From Geodermatophilus pulveris (GTDB lineage: Bacteria > Actinomycetota > Actinomycetes > Mycobacteriales > Geodermatophilaceae), in the NCBI RefSeq assembly GCF_900188375.1, contig NZ_FZOO01000006.1, positions 186,001 to 250,000 on the forward strand: a DNA stretch of 64,000 nucleotides. The letters run 5' to 3'. The position numbers and the translations under genes are program-made. Position 1 is the first letter of the stretch; each line of letters begins with the position of its first letter. A model generated the notes under the pieces. It was not told the DNA's origin, did not search any database, and was given only the letters and a program-made list of their open reading frames with translations. Shown piece after piece: positions 17,949-27,200 of the stretch.

Positions 17949-18631
17949 CGCGCACCCAGCCACCGAAAGCCAGCGCACTGCCCCCTGCGGCGGCGGGCAA
18001 CGGGCTCCCCCGGGCGCCGGTGCTGCCACCTCCGCGCCGCCGACGCCGTCCGGCGCTGCTGGCGCTGGCGGTGACCATGGTGGTCCTCGGAGCGCTGGGG
18101 GCGACCTACCTGGCGACCTCGCTGGGCCACACGTCTCCGGTGATCGCGCTGGCACGGGAGGTGCCCTGGGGCCAGGTCATCACCGCTGCCGACTTGGTGG
18201 AGGCGAGGATCTCGCCTGATCCGGCGTTGCAGCCGATTCCGTACGGTGATCGCGACCAGGTGATCGGCATGGTGGCGGCGACCACCCTGGCGCCAGGTTC
18301 GCTGCTCACCCGCGACGCGCTGACCGATCAGCGGCTCCCGGCCCCGGGTCAGCAACTGGTCGGAGTCGGGGTGTCGGCGGTGCAGCTGCCGGCGACCGCG
18401 CTGCGGCCCGGCGATGACGTCCTCCTGGTGCCCGTGGCCGCAGGCAGCGCTCCAGCAGGGAACGAGGCAGGAGCTCCAGGCGTGGTGGACGCGACCGTGG
18501 TGCAGACCGGTACGCCGGGAACCGACGGGCTGCGAGTGGTCGACGTGCTCGTCGCCGCGGCCGACGGGCCCGACGTCGCCGCCCGCGCCGCTGCAGGCCT
18601 GATCGCCATCGTCGTGGTCGCCGGCGAGTAG
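17945..18631 (+). CDS. SAF-domain membrane protein (CpaB/RcpC-like)
   Basis: 228 residues. A Pro/Arg-rich cytoplasmic start is followed by one membrane helix (LLALAVTMVVLGALGATYLA, about residues 38-57). The SAF domain then begins VIALAREVPWGQVITAADLVEA and contains MVAATTLAPGSLLTRDAL. The SAF domain is the core of CpaB/RcpC proteins of Tad pilus loci. The C-terminal half (AVQLPATALRPGDDVLLVPV) is shorter than in CpaB. The ATG at 17945 overlaps the previous stop. Its position before a CpaE-like ATPase and TadA fits the Tad order. Confidence 0.85.
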   Translation: MTRTQPPKASALPPAAAGNGLPRAPVLPPPRRRRRPALLALAVTMVVLGALGATYLATSLGHTSPVIALAREVPWGQVITAADLVEARISPDPALQPIPYGDRDQVIGMVAATTLAPGSLLTRDALTDQRLPAPGQQLVGVGVSAVQLPATALRPGDDVLLVPVAAGSAPAGNEAGAPGVVDATVVQTGTPGTDGLRVVDVLVAAADGPDVAARAAAGLIAIVVVAGE

Positions 18632-18640
18632 GCGGCTGCC

Positions 18641-19444
18641 GTGTTGGTCGCGCTGTGCTCGGCCAAGGGCGCGCCCGGAGTGACCACCAGCGGCCTGGCG
18701 CTGGCGCTGTCCTGGCCGCGGCCGGCGGTACTGGCCGAGCTGGACCCGGCCGGCGGCGACGTGCTGGCCGGATACGGCCGAGGTGAGTTGTCCGCCGGCG
18801 GGCTGGCCGACCTGGAGCTGGCGGCGCGGCGTGGCGGACTGGCCCGACACCTGGACAGCCAGCTGCTGCGGCTCGACTCCGAGGGGCGAGCGCGCCTCCT
18901 ACCCGGCTTGGCCGACCCCGCCGGCGCCCGGCACGTGGACTGGGACCGCCTGGCAGCCGTGCTGGCGACGGTGGAGGACGGCGCGGTTGACGTCATCGCC
19001 GACTGCGGTCGGTTGCGCGCCGAGCACTTTCCGGCAGCCGTCGTCCGGCGGGCTGCCGCCGTGGTCTTGGCCACCGGCTCGACGCTGCGTGCCGTACGTG
19101 CGGCGACACAGGCGATCGCCGAGCTTCGCGGAGGAGAGGGCCGTGCCGGCCTGGTGGCCACGCTGGTGATCGGTCCGGGTGAGCCGTACGGCGAGCGGGA
19201 GATCGGCGAGGCGCTCGGCGTTCAGGTCATCGGTTCGCTGCCGCGCGATGCCAAGGCGGCGTCGGTGCTCAGTGACGGCGCGCCGGCCGGCCGGCTGTTC
19301 GCCCAGTCAGCGCTGCTGCGGGCTGCGCGGACGGTCGCGACCCGCTTGGACGAGTTCGCCGCGGCGCACGAAACCCGGTTGGCGCCACCGCCGGCGCCCG
19401 TTCCTTCGGCCGCGACCGCGATCGGGGACAGCCGTGTCCGCTGA
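18641..19444 (+). CDS. CpaE/MinD-like ATPase with degenerate P-loop, Tad operon
   Basis: 267 residues from a GTG at 18641. The deviant Walker A is SAKGAPGVTTSGLALAL near residue 7-23. The signature first Lys of ParA/MinD proteins is present, but the P-loop Lys before the Thr pair is a Val. A switch-like ELDPAGGDVLAGY follows, and DVIADCGRL replaces the Walker B strand. The C-terminal part (VIGSLPRDAKAASVLSDGAPA) matches the CpaE/MinD pattern, ending in a Pro-rich tail. CpaE-like proteins localise Tad machinery. The altered P-loop suggests weak or no hydrolysis. It overlaps the next gene by 11 bases. Confidence 0.85.
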   Translation: MLVALCSAKGAPGVTTSGLALALSWPRPAVLAELDPAGGDVLAGYGRGELSAGGLADLELAARRGGLARHLDSQLLRLDSEGRARLLPGLADPAGARHVDWDRLAAVLATVEDGAVDVIADCGRLRAEHFPAAVVRRAAAVVLATGSTLRAVRAATQAIAELRGGEGRAGLVATLVIGPGEPYGEREIGEALGVQVIGSLPRDAKAASVLSDGAPAGRLFAQSALLRAARTVATRLDEFAAAHETRLAPPPAPVPSAATAIGDSRVR

Positions 19445-20855
19445 CCTCGCTGCTGGCCTCCTGGGCGTCGGGGCCGTGCCTCGTCGACGTGATGTGCCAC
19501 CGGTCTCGGTGGACTGGGCGCTGGTGCGCCGACTTCATGAGGCGACGGCGACGGCGCTGGCCGCGGAGCTCAAGCGCCGTCCGACGCTCAGCGCGGTGGC
19601 GCAGCAAGAGCTTGCCCGCACGCTCGTCCAGGACGGCGTCGACGAACTGGTGCGCGAGCGGATGCGCGCCGGGCAGGCGGTGCCTACCCCGGAGGACGAA
19701 CAGGCGATCGCCGAGGCGGTGTTCGCGGCCCAGTTCGGGCTCGGCCGGCTGCAGCCCTACGTGGACGACCAGCGGGTGGAGAACATCGAGGCGCACGGGC
19801 ACGACAACGTGTGGGTCGGCTACGCCGACGGCCGCGACGTCCGGGTCGACCCGATCGCCGACTCGGACGAGGACTTGGTGCGGCAGCTCCAGCACATCGC
19901 CGCCCGGCTGGGCCGCGCCGAGCGCACGCTGACCACGGCCAGCCCGCTGCTGACCATGCGCCTGCCGGACGGGTCGCGGTTGGCCGCCGTGATCGAGACC
20001 GTGCCGCGTCCGCAGCTGGTGATCCGCCGGCACCGGATCCGCAACGTCGACCTCGACGACCTGATCGGCCTCCGCGCGATCGACCGGCCGCTGGCGGAGT
20101 TCCTCCGGGCGGCGGTTCGGGCGCGGAAGAACATCGTAGTCACCGGCGCGCAGGGTGCGGGCAAGACGCTGATGCTGCGCGCGCTGGCCAACGAGCTGCC
20201 GGTGAGCGAGAACCTGGCCACGATCGAGAAGCACTTCGAGCTGTTGCTGCACGAGCTGTCCGACCGGCACCCCCGGGTGGTGCCGTTTGAGGCACGGGAG
20301 GGCACCGGCGAGCGCGGCCCGGACGGCCGCCGTCTCGGCGAGGTGACGCTGACCGAGCTGGTGGAGCAGGCGCTGGTGATGAACGTGTCCCGGGTATGGC
20401 TGGGCGAGGTCCGCGGCGAGGAGGCCTGGCCGCTGATCGAGGTGATGGAGGCCGGCGAGGGCGGCTCGTGCTGCACCTTGCACGCCCGCTCCGCGCACCA
20501 CGCCTTCGAGCGGCTGGCCAACCTGTGCATGCGCGGTCGCGCGGCGGTCACCCCGGACCACGCCTACAGGTCGTGCGCGTCGGCGATCGACCTGATCGTG
20601 CACATCACCACCGTGGACGAGCGGTGGATCGGCGGTGAGCGGCAGCGGTTCGTCAGCCAGGTCGTCGAGTGCAACGGCATCGGCGAGGGCGGGCGCCCGG
20701 CGGTCACCGAGGTCTTCGCTCCGGGAGCCGACGGTCGAGCGGTACCCGAGCACGACCCCGTGGACCTGGCCGACTACGTCCGGGTCGGCTTCGATCCGGC
20801 TTGGCTGCGCGTCGGCCAACGAGCCTGGTCCGGCACGGTCGAGGGACGACGTTGA
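19434..20855 (+). CDS. tadA: TadA/CpaF-type secretion ATPase
   Basis: 473 residues from a GTG at 19434. The N-terminal domain has DELVRERMRAGQAVPTPEDE and the segment VENIEAHGHDNVWVGYADG. The ATPase core carries Walker A GAQGAGKTLMLRAL, the Asp box, and the Walker B/His region RVWLGEVRGEEAWPL followed by GGSCCTLHARSAHHAFERL; the latter has the conserved His. PilT/VirB11-type ATPases of this subgroup form hexamers at the inner face of the membrane and drive Flp pilus assembly. The gene is the centre of the tad block: CpaE-like upstream, TadB and TadC downstream, all overlapping. Confidence 0.93.
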   Translation: MSADLAAGLLGVGAVPRRRDVPPVSVDWALVRRLHEATATALAAELKRRPTLSAVAQQELARTLVQDGVDELVRERMRAGQAVPTPEDEQAIAEAVFAAQFGLGRLQPYVDDQRVENIEAHGHDNVWVGYADGRDVRVDPIADSDEDLVRQLQHIAARLGRAERTLTTASPLLTMRLPDGSRLAAVIETVPRPQLVIRRHRIRNVDLDDLIGLRAIDRPLAEFLRAAVRARKNIVVTGAQGAGKTLMLRALANELPVSENLATIEKHFELLLHELSDRHPRVVPFEAREGTGERGPDGRRLGEVTLTELVEQALVMNVSRVWLGEVRGEEAWPLIEVMEAGEGGSCCTLHARSAHHAFERLANLCMRGRAAVTPDHAYRSCASAIDLIVHITTVDERWIGGERQRFVSQVVECNGIGEGGRPAVTEVFAPGADGRAVPEHDPVDLADYVRVGFDPAWLRVGQRAWSGTVEGRR

Positions 20856-21757
20856 GCGGCGCGGGCCTGCTGGCCGGCGTGTGCGGGGCGCTCTTGGTCG
20901 CCGGCTTGCTGCTGGCCGCGCACGCGCTCACCGCCCCAGACACACCAGCTCGGCCGCGGCGCCGCAGACCACGTCCGGCGTCGTCGGTCGACCGTCCGGC
21001 GCGGTGGCAGCGGGCACTGTGGGGAGCCGCCGCCGTGGCGGCGGCCACGGTGTGGCTGGCCTCCGGCTGGCCGGTCGGCGGGGTGCTGGTCGGGCTGGCG
21101 GTGATAGGGGTGCCGTGGCTGCTGGCGCAGTTCTCCGCCGGCAACGCCGCGGTCGAGCGGCTGGAGGCGCTACAGGAGTGGGTGCGCCGCACCTCTGACG
21201 TCCTGGCCGCGGGCGGCGGGCTGGAGCAGACACTGATCCGCTCGGCCCGCACGGCGCCCGGGCCGATCCAGGCGGAGGTGGTCACGCTGGGCGCGCGGCT
21301 GCAGGCGCGGTGGCCGACGTCGCGGGCGCTACTGGCCTTCGCCGACGATCTCGACGACGCCGCCGGTGACCTGGTCGTCGGCGCCCTGCTTCTCGGTGCG
21401 GAACTGCGCGGGCCGGGGCTGGCACGGGTGCTGACCGAACTGGCGGGAAGCCTCACCGAAGAGGTGACCATGCGCCGCAAGGTCGAGGCCGACCGCGCCA
21501 AACCCCGCGCGAACGCCCGCTGGCTGCTGCTGATCACGGTCGCCGCGGCCGGGCTGGCGGCGCTGAACGGCGACTACCTCGCGCCCTACGGCACCGGGCT
21601 GGGCCAGCTGGTGCTGGCGGTCATCTGCGCGCTGATCGTGGGCTGCCTGCTGTGGATGCGCCGGCTCACCGTGGCCGCGCCGTCAGCACGGTTCCTGGTC
21701 GATCGCGACGGCGGACGGCGGACCGAGCTCGACCCGGACGAGGTGCCGGCCCGGTGA
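20852..21757 (+). CDS. tadB: TadB-like type II secretion F-domain membrane protein
   Basis: 301 residues from a TTG at 20852 whose last base overlaps the TadA stop; no better start follows. Membrane helices: one at the very N-terminus, two around residues 55-90, two at the C-terminus (LLLITVAAAGLAALNGDYLA and LGQLVLAVICALIVGCLL). Between them lies the cytoplasmic T2SSF domain with LQEWVRRTSDVLAAGGGLEQ and RGPGLARVLTELAGSLTEEV. TadB and TadC form the platform of the Tad machine in the membrane. Confidence 0.88.
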   Translation: MSGAGLLAGVCGALLVAGLLLAAHALTAPDTPARPRRRRPRPASSVDRPARWQRALWGAAAVAAATVWLASGWPVGGVLVGLAVIGVPWLLAQFSAGNAAVERLEALQEWVRRTSDVLAAGGGLEQTLIRSARTAPGPIQAEVVTLGARLQARWPTSRALLAFADDLDDAAGDLVVGALLLGAELRGPGLARVLTELAGSLTEEVTMRRKVEADRAKPRANARWLLLITVAAAGLAALNGDYLAPYGTGLGQLVLAVICALIVGCLLWMRRLTVAAPSARFLVDRDGGRRTELDPDEVPAR

Positions 21758-22668
21758 GCGGCACCCAGGCGTTGTTGATCGGCTCCGGCGCGGTCGTCGG
21801 GCTCGGCGTGTTTCTGCTGCTGCGCGCCGCCCTGGTGGCCGAACAGCCGCAGCTGGCCGACGCGTTGGCCCGGCTGAACGGCGCGTCTTCCGCGGTACGG
21901 GTCGCGTCGGTCTCCGAGGCGAGTGACCGGTGGGCGCGCGCAGCCGGCCGCGCCGGAATTTGGGTCGGTGCCCGACTGCCGGTCGCGGGACGGCGGGCGC
22001 CCAGCCAGGCGCTGGCGTTGATCGGGTGGACGCCGGAGGGCTACGCCGTCCGCAAGGTCGGCCTCGCCGCGTTCGGCGCGGTCTTCGTGCCGCTGCTGAC
22101 AGCCGTACTGGGATTGATCGGCGTCCGCATGCCAGTAGCGGTCCCGGTGGTCGGATCGCTGGCGCTGGCCGTCGTCCTCTTCTTCGTCGTCGACCTCGTC
22201 GTACGTGATGAGGCCGCCGAGGCGCGCTCCCAGATGCGCCGGGCGCTGTGCTCCTACCTAGACCTGGTCAGCCTCCGCCGCGACGCCAGCGAGGGCCCGA
22301 CCATCGCCCTGGAGCGGGCTGCCGCGCTCGGCGACGGGTGGGTGTTCGCCCGGATCACCGACGCGCTGGTCGCCGCCCGGTTGGCCGGCGAACCGCCGTG
22401 GGACGGGCTGCGCCGGTTGGCCGCCGACACCGGCGTCGGCGAGCTGGCCGACGTCGCGGACATCGCCGCGGTCGCCGCCGTCGAAGGCGCCTCGATCGCC
22501 CCGACGCTGCGGGCCCGCGCCCAGTCGCTGCGGGTTCAGCTGCTGGCCGAGGAGGAGGCCGCGGCCAACACCGCCAGCGAGAAGCTCACCGCTCCGGTCG
22601 CCCTGCTGTCGATCGCCTTCCTGCTGCTGTTCCTCTATCCCGCCCTGGTCCGACTGATGGCCAGCTGA
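21754..22668 (+). CDS. tadC: TadC-like type II secretion F-domain membrane protein
   Basis: 304 residues from a GTG at 21754 overlapping the TadB stop. One N-terminal helix is followed by two in the middle (VGLAAFGAVFVPLLTAVLGL, VPVVGSLALAVVLFFVVDL) and one at the end (LLSIAFLLLFLYPALVRL). The F domain includes LCSYLDLVSLRRDASEGPTI and SLRVQLLAEEEAAANTASEK, which match TadC. The partner role with TadB is inferred from family and order. Confidence 0.88.
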   Translation: MSGTQALLIGSGAVVGLGVFLLLRAALVAEQPQLADALARLNGASSAVRVASVSEASDRWARAAGRAGIWVGARLPVAGRRAPSQALALIGWTPEGYAVRKVGLAAFGAVFVPLLTAVLGLIGVRMPVAVPVVGSLALAVVLFFVVDLVVRDEAAEARSQMRRALCSYLDLVSLRRDASEGPTIALERAAALGDGWVFARITDALVAARLAGEPPWDGLRRLAADTGVGELADVADIAAVAAVEGASIAPTLRARAQSLRVQLLAEEEAAANTASEKLTAPVALLSIAFLLLFLYPALVRLMAS

Positions 22669-22699
22669 CCCCAGCGTCCCCGAGTCGAAGGGAACCCCG

Positions 22700-22897
22700 A
22701 TGATGCCGCTGATCAGTACCCTCACCGCCCTCGCCGCTGCCCTGCGCGACCGGCTCCACGATCTGCGCGACGAGCCGGAACGCGGCTCGCTGTCGGTGGA
22801 GCAGGTGATCATCACGGTGGCGCTGATCGGTATCGCCGTCGCACTGGTCGCAGTGATCGCCAACGCGGTCACCTCTCGCTCGAGCTCGATCCAGTAG
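22700..22897 (+). CDS. Flp-type small pilin
   Basis: 65 residues. A charged leader ends in the prepilin cleavage pattern ERG/SLSVE (Gly at -1, Glu at +5), followed directly by a hydrophobic helix QVIITVALIGIAVALVAVIAN and a short Ser-rich end. That is the exact architecture of Flp/Fap pilins, which are cut by a TadV-type peptidase at the Gly. No peptidase gene is visible in the operon, so a peptidase elsewhere must act. GGGAA precedes the ATG; two ATGs are adjacent, and the second is equally good. Confidence 0.85.
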   Translation: MMPLISTLTALAAALRDRLHDLRDEPERGSLSVEQVIITVALIGIAVALVAVIANAVTSRSSSIQ

Positions 22898-22903
22898 CCA
22901 CTC

Positions 22904-23368
22904 GTGGCCCGCTCTGCCAGCCCGCGCGGCCCCAGACCGCCGTCCCGGCTCGGCCACGTCCATGGCCGCCAGGCCAGCGACGTGGTGCGTCGACGGCTGT
23001 CCGGTGAGCGTGGCGCGGCGTCGGTGGAGCTGGCGGTCACGTTCCCGGTCGTGCTCCTGCTGGTCATGACTCTGATCCAGGCGGCCCTGTGGTTCCATGC
23101 CCGCTCGATCGCCCTCGGTGCAGCGCAGGAGGGTGCCCGCGAGGGCCGGGTGCAGCCTGCCTCGACCGCGCGCGCCGAGACGGCGGCCGAGGGCTTCCTC
23201 GATCAGACCGCCTCCGACCTGCTCACCGGCCGGGTCGTGACCGTGGCCGGCTCGCCGAGCAGCATCGAGGTGACCGTGAGCGGAACCTCGATCAGTCTCT
23301 TCCCCGGGCTGTCCGGCTGGTCGGTCACCCAGAGTGCCGTCGGCCCGGTGGAACGGCCCGCCCCGTGA
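22904..23368 (+). CDS. TadE-like pseudopilin
   Basis: 154 residues from a GTG at 22904, six bases after the pilin stop. A basic leader ends GERGAASVE, again a G/xxxxE prepilin pattern, followed by the helix LAVTFPVVLLLVMTLIQAALWF. The periplasm-side part has the TadE segment ARSIALGAAQEGAREGRVQP and ends in an acidic/hydrophobic region. TadE proteins are minor pilins. The stop overlaps the next GTG. Confidence 0.85.
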   Translation: MARSASPRGPRPPSRLGHVHGRQASDVVRRRLSGERGAASVELAVTFPVVLLLVMTLIQAALWFHARSIALGAAQEGAREGRVQPASTARAETAAEGFLDQTASDLLTGRVVTVAGSPSSIEVTVSGTSISLFPGLSGWSVTQSAVGPVERPAP

Positions 23369-23790
23369 ACGGTCCGGTAGGGGAGCGGGGGTCGGTGTCG
23401 GTCGAGCTGGCGCTGCTGGCCCCGGCGCTGCTCCTGCTGCTGTCCTTCGCCGTTGTCGCCGGCCGTAGCCAGGTCGCCGAAGCCGCCGTCGCCGAGGCCG
23501 CTCGCGCGGCCGCCCGGGAAGCGTCCCTGTCCCGCGATCCCGCCATCGCGACGGCCTCGGCCACCGCGCAGGCGGAGCGCACCCTGGCCGCTCAGGACCT
23601 GCGATGTGAGCGCACCGCCATCGATGTCGACACCGCCGGCTTCCAGGCACCACCCGGCCAGCCCGGCGACGTCACGGTGTCGATCACGTGCGTCGTCGGC
23701 ATGGCCGACCTGCTCGCGCCCGGCCTGCCCGGATCGGTGAGCGTGGACGCGACCTTCACCAGCCCCGTCGACGCCTACCGCGAACGATGA
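23365..23790 (+). CDS. second TadE-like pseudopilin
   Basis: 141 residues from a GTG at 23365 that overlaps the preceding stop. The leader ends GERGSVSVE (G/xxxxE), then the helix LALLAPALLLLLSFAVVAGR. The segment AEAAVAEAARAAAREASLS is the usual TadE amphipathic helix, and a Cys pair sits at LRCERTAIDV and ITCVVGMADL. The end is LDAYRER-like and overlaps the next gene's ATG. Confidence 0.85.
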   Translation: MNGPVGERGSVSVELALLAPALLLLLSFAVVAGRSQVAEAAVAEAARAAAREASLSRDPAIATASATAQAERTLAAQDLRCERTAIDVDTAGFQAPPGQPGDVTVSITCVVGMADLLAPGLPGSVSVDATFTSPVDAYRER

Positions 23791-24227
23791 CCTCCCGCGA
23801 GCGCCCACAAGGCCAGGACGCCGAGCGCGGGGCCCTCGGCGTCTTCCTCACCGTCCTCGTCCCTGGGCTGCTGCTGATCATCGGCCTGGCCGTCGACGGC
23901 GGCGTGAAGGTGGCCGCCACTCAGCGCGCCAACGCCATCGCCGACGAGGCCGCCCGCGCCGGCGGCCAAGCCCTCGACGTCTCCGCCGCCCTCGCCGGGC
24001 AGGTGCTGGTGGACCCAGCGTCCGCGGTCGCCGCCGCGCAGGACTATCTCGACCGCAATGGCGTGCAGGGCGGGGTGACGGTCGTGGACGGCGACACCCT
24101 GACGGTGACCACGACGATCACTGAGCCCACCACCTTCCTCGGCCTCATCGGCATTCAGACCATGACCGTGGAGGGCTCCGGGATCGCCGACCTCATCACC
24201 GACCAGAGCGGGGGAGCGGGACCATGA
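23787..24227 (+). CDS. TadG-like pilus-assembly protein
   Basis: 146 residues. After an Arg/Gln-rich leader comes GALGVFLTVLVPGLLLIIGL, the helix, then DGGVKVAATQRANAIADEAA and RAGGQALDVSAAL, a TadG-type helix. The rest is strand-rich with VVDGDTLTVTTTITEPTTFL and GSGIADLITDQS. It is much shorter than classical TadG, which carries a vWA domain; only the N-terminal Tad segment is present. The ATG overlaps the previous stop and its own stop overlaps the LysM/BTAD ATG. Confidence 0.8.
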   Translation: MTSRERPQGQDAERGALGVFLTVLVPGLLLIIGLAVDGGVKVAATQRANAIADEAARAGGQALDVSAALAGQVLVDPASAVAAAQDYLDRNGVQGGVTVVDGDTLTVTTTITEPTTFLGLIGIQTMTVEGSGIADLITDQSGGAGP

Positions 24228-27200
24228 CCACCACACCGCGGTCGCTCGACCTGCTGCGCCGGCTGCTCGCGCTTCTGGCTCTGGTAGCTGCACTTGCTGG
24301 CGTCCCGACCGCGCTCTGGCAGCTCGGCGCCGCCTACCTGCCGACGGCACTCCCTTCATGGGAGCAGGTCACGGCTGCGTTGAGCGGGCCGGACACCGGC
24401 GCGGTCTTCCTCGGCCTGCTCGTCGTGATCGGCTGGGCCGCGTGGGCGGTGTTCGCCCTCTCGGTGGCCGTCGAGCTCGCCGCTCAGTTGCGCGGTCTCC
24501 CACCGCTACGGCTGCCCGGCCTGGCGGCACCACAGCAGCTGGCCGGCCTCCTCGTTGCCGCCGTCGTCGGCGTCGGGGGTGCGCCCCTCCTCGCCGCCCC
24601 GGCGATCGCGGGACCACCCGTGGTCGCGGAGCAGCCGACCGACGAGCCGCCACCACTACCTGCCCCATCACCGGATGCCGAGCCGGCAGAGCCTGCCGCG
24701 AACGGCCCCACCTACACCGTGCAACCGCGCGACACGCTCGGCCGTATCGCCGCCCGCTCCCTGGGGGACTGGGCGCGGTTCGAGGAGATCCTCGAGCTCA
24801 ATCGCGGTCGCACCCAGCCCGACGGCGCCGTCCTGGCCGACCCGGCGCTGATCCGCCCCGGCTGGGTCCTGGTCCTCCCAGCCGACGCCACCCCGCCCGA
24901 GGCTGGAGCAACCGCCGTTGAGGTGACGGTGCAGCCCGGCGACACCCTTGCCGACATCGCCGAGCAGCAGGGGCTGAACGGCTGGCAGCCGATCTTCGAC
25001 ATCAACGCCGGCGAACCGCTTCCCGGCGGCGGCCGGTTCACCGACCCCGACCTGATCCGCCCCGGGCAGGTCCTCGACCTCCCACCCGCCGAGCTCGCAA
25101 CCCCCGACCCGCCTCCGCCGGCCGCTCCGGAACCACCCGCCGAGGACGCGCCGCCGTCGCCGCCCCCGCCGAGTGAGGCCGAGGCGCCCATGCCGGCCGA
25201 GCCCTCGCCGACACCACCGGTCTCGCCGCCATCGGCGAGTCGTTCCGACGAACCAGCACCACCGGCAGCCGACAGCCGCGATGCCGAGGCCGACCAGTTC
25301 CCGTCGGAACTGGCGGCCGTCCTCGCCGGCAGCGGGGCGTTGCTCGCCGCTGGCACGGGTGTGGCGTGGCTGGCCCACCGCCGCCAGCGGCTGCGCCGCC
25401 GGCGTACCGGCCGACGACTGGCCCCGGTGCCGCAGGAACTGTCGGCCACGCAGACGGCCGTGACCTCGGCTGCCGACGCGGGCACGGCCGACTACGCCGC
25501 GCTTGACCTCGCTCTGCGCAGCCTCGCCGTCCGGATCTCCGACGACCCTGACGGGCGGCTGCCCGACGTCGTCGCCGCCCGCCTCCACGACGGCCGACTC
25601 GACCTCCGGCTGCACACCCCCGCCGACCGTCCGCCGCCCGAGCCGTGGACCGCCGACGACACCGGCTTGTGGTGGTCGGTACAGCTGGACCAGGACACGG
25701 GCGTCGCTCCCGAGGTGGCCCGGGCACGCCTGGCGCCCTACCCGACTCTGGTGACCATCGGCGTGAACGGCGCAGACCGCTGGCTGCTGGACCTGGAACG
25801 CCTCGGCGCCGTGTACATCACCGGACCGGCCGACCGGCGTCAGGACTTCGCCCGGCACTTGGCCGCCGAACTGGCCGTCAACAGCTGGTCGGACCTGCTG
25901 ACCATCACTCCCGTCGGCTTCGGCGACGAGCTGGTCGACCTGGCACCACACCGCATCCACCCTGTGGACACACCCGCCGACCCCGAACTTCGCTCCACCC
26001 TGTGTGAAGCAGTCGAGCGCGACTCCGACGACCTGCTGGACGGGCGGCTACGAGCCGGAGCCGGCGACGGCTGGATGCCGCACGTCGTCCTCACTCCACA
26101 CCGAGCGCGTCAGGACGACGGCGAGCTGGCCGAGGCCGCCGCCGTCCTGCGGGGCTCGGAGCAGCGCGCAGCGCTCGCACTCGTGCTCGGCGTTGAGCCG
26201 GCACAGGCCAGCGACGAGGGGCTGCTCACGCTGACCGACGACGGATCGCTGCTCGTCCCGGCACTCGGACTGCGGCTCCCCGCCCCGCAGCTGACCGCCC
26301 AACAAGCTCGCGACATCGCCACCCTCCTGTCGTTCGAGCGCGACGCGATGGACGACGCCATCCCCGCATCCGGCGGGGACCGGCCGTGGCAGGTCCACAC
26401 CGACGCCGCCGGAGCGCTGCTGGATGACGCGAAGGCGGAGGAGCCCGGCGACGCTCCGCACCGCCTGCCTCAGCCACGGCCACCCCGCCGGGCTTCTGCT
26501 GGCGGCGCCGCACTCGGGCCGGTGCCGCCGGAGGACCGCCCCAAGGGTTCGGATGGCAACGGCGTGAAGTCGCCAGGCCAGTCGCGCCCGACCGAGCTGC
26601 GTCAGCGGATCGAGGACGACCTCGAGCAGCTCGACCGTGATCTGGCGGACTGGTGGTCGTCGGACTGCGCCAGGCCCCGGCTGAGCCTCCTCGGACCGGT
26701 CACCCTGCGCGCGCATGGCGACGAGCACGCCGTCGCCAGGTCCGGGCGGCGGCGCCGCTACGAAGAGGTGGTCGCCTACCTGGCCACCCGCCCGCACGGC
26801 GCCACCGCCGACGAGGCCGCCACCGCTTTGCAGCCGGCCCGCGGCGGCAAGACCGACCCGGTCAGCGTCCGCGCCTACGTGCACCGGATGACCGCCGGTG
26901 CCCGCGCCTGGCTCGGCGACGACCCGGCGACCGGCGAGAAGCATCTAAGCTCCGGCTACCGCGGCCGTTACACGCTGACCGGCGTGCTCGTCGACGCCGA
27001 CCTCTTTCGCCAGCTGCGCGCCCGTGCCGAAGTTCGCGGCGACGACGGTCTGCCCGATCTGCTTGCCGCACTCGAGCTGGTGTCCGGACCGCCGTTCGCC
27101 CAGCGTCCCGCGGGTTACGAGTGGCTGGACGGCCTGGACCTCACGCTGACCGCGGGCATCTGCGACGTCGCCCATCAGGTCGTCACCGCTGCTCTCACTG

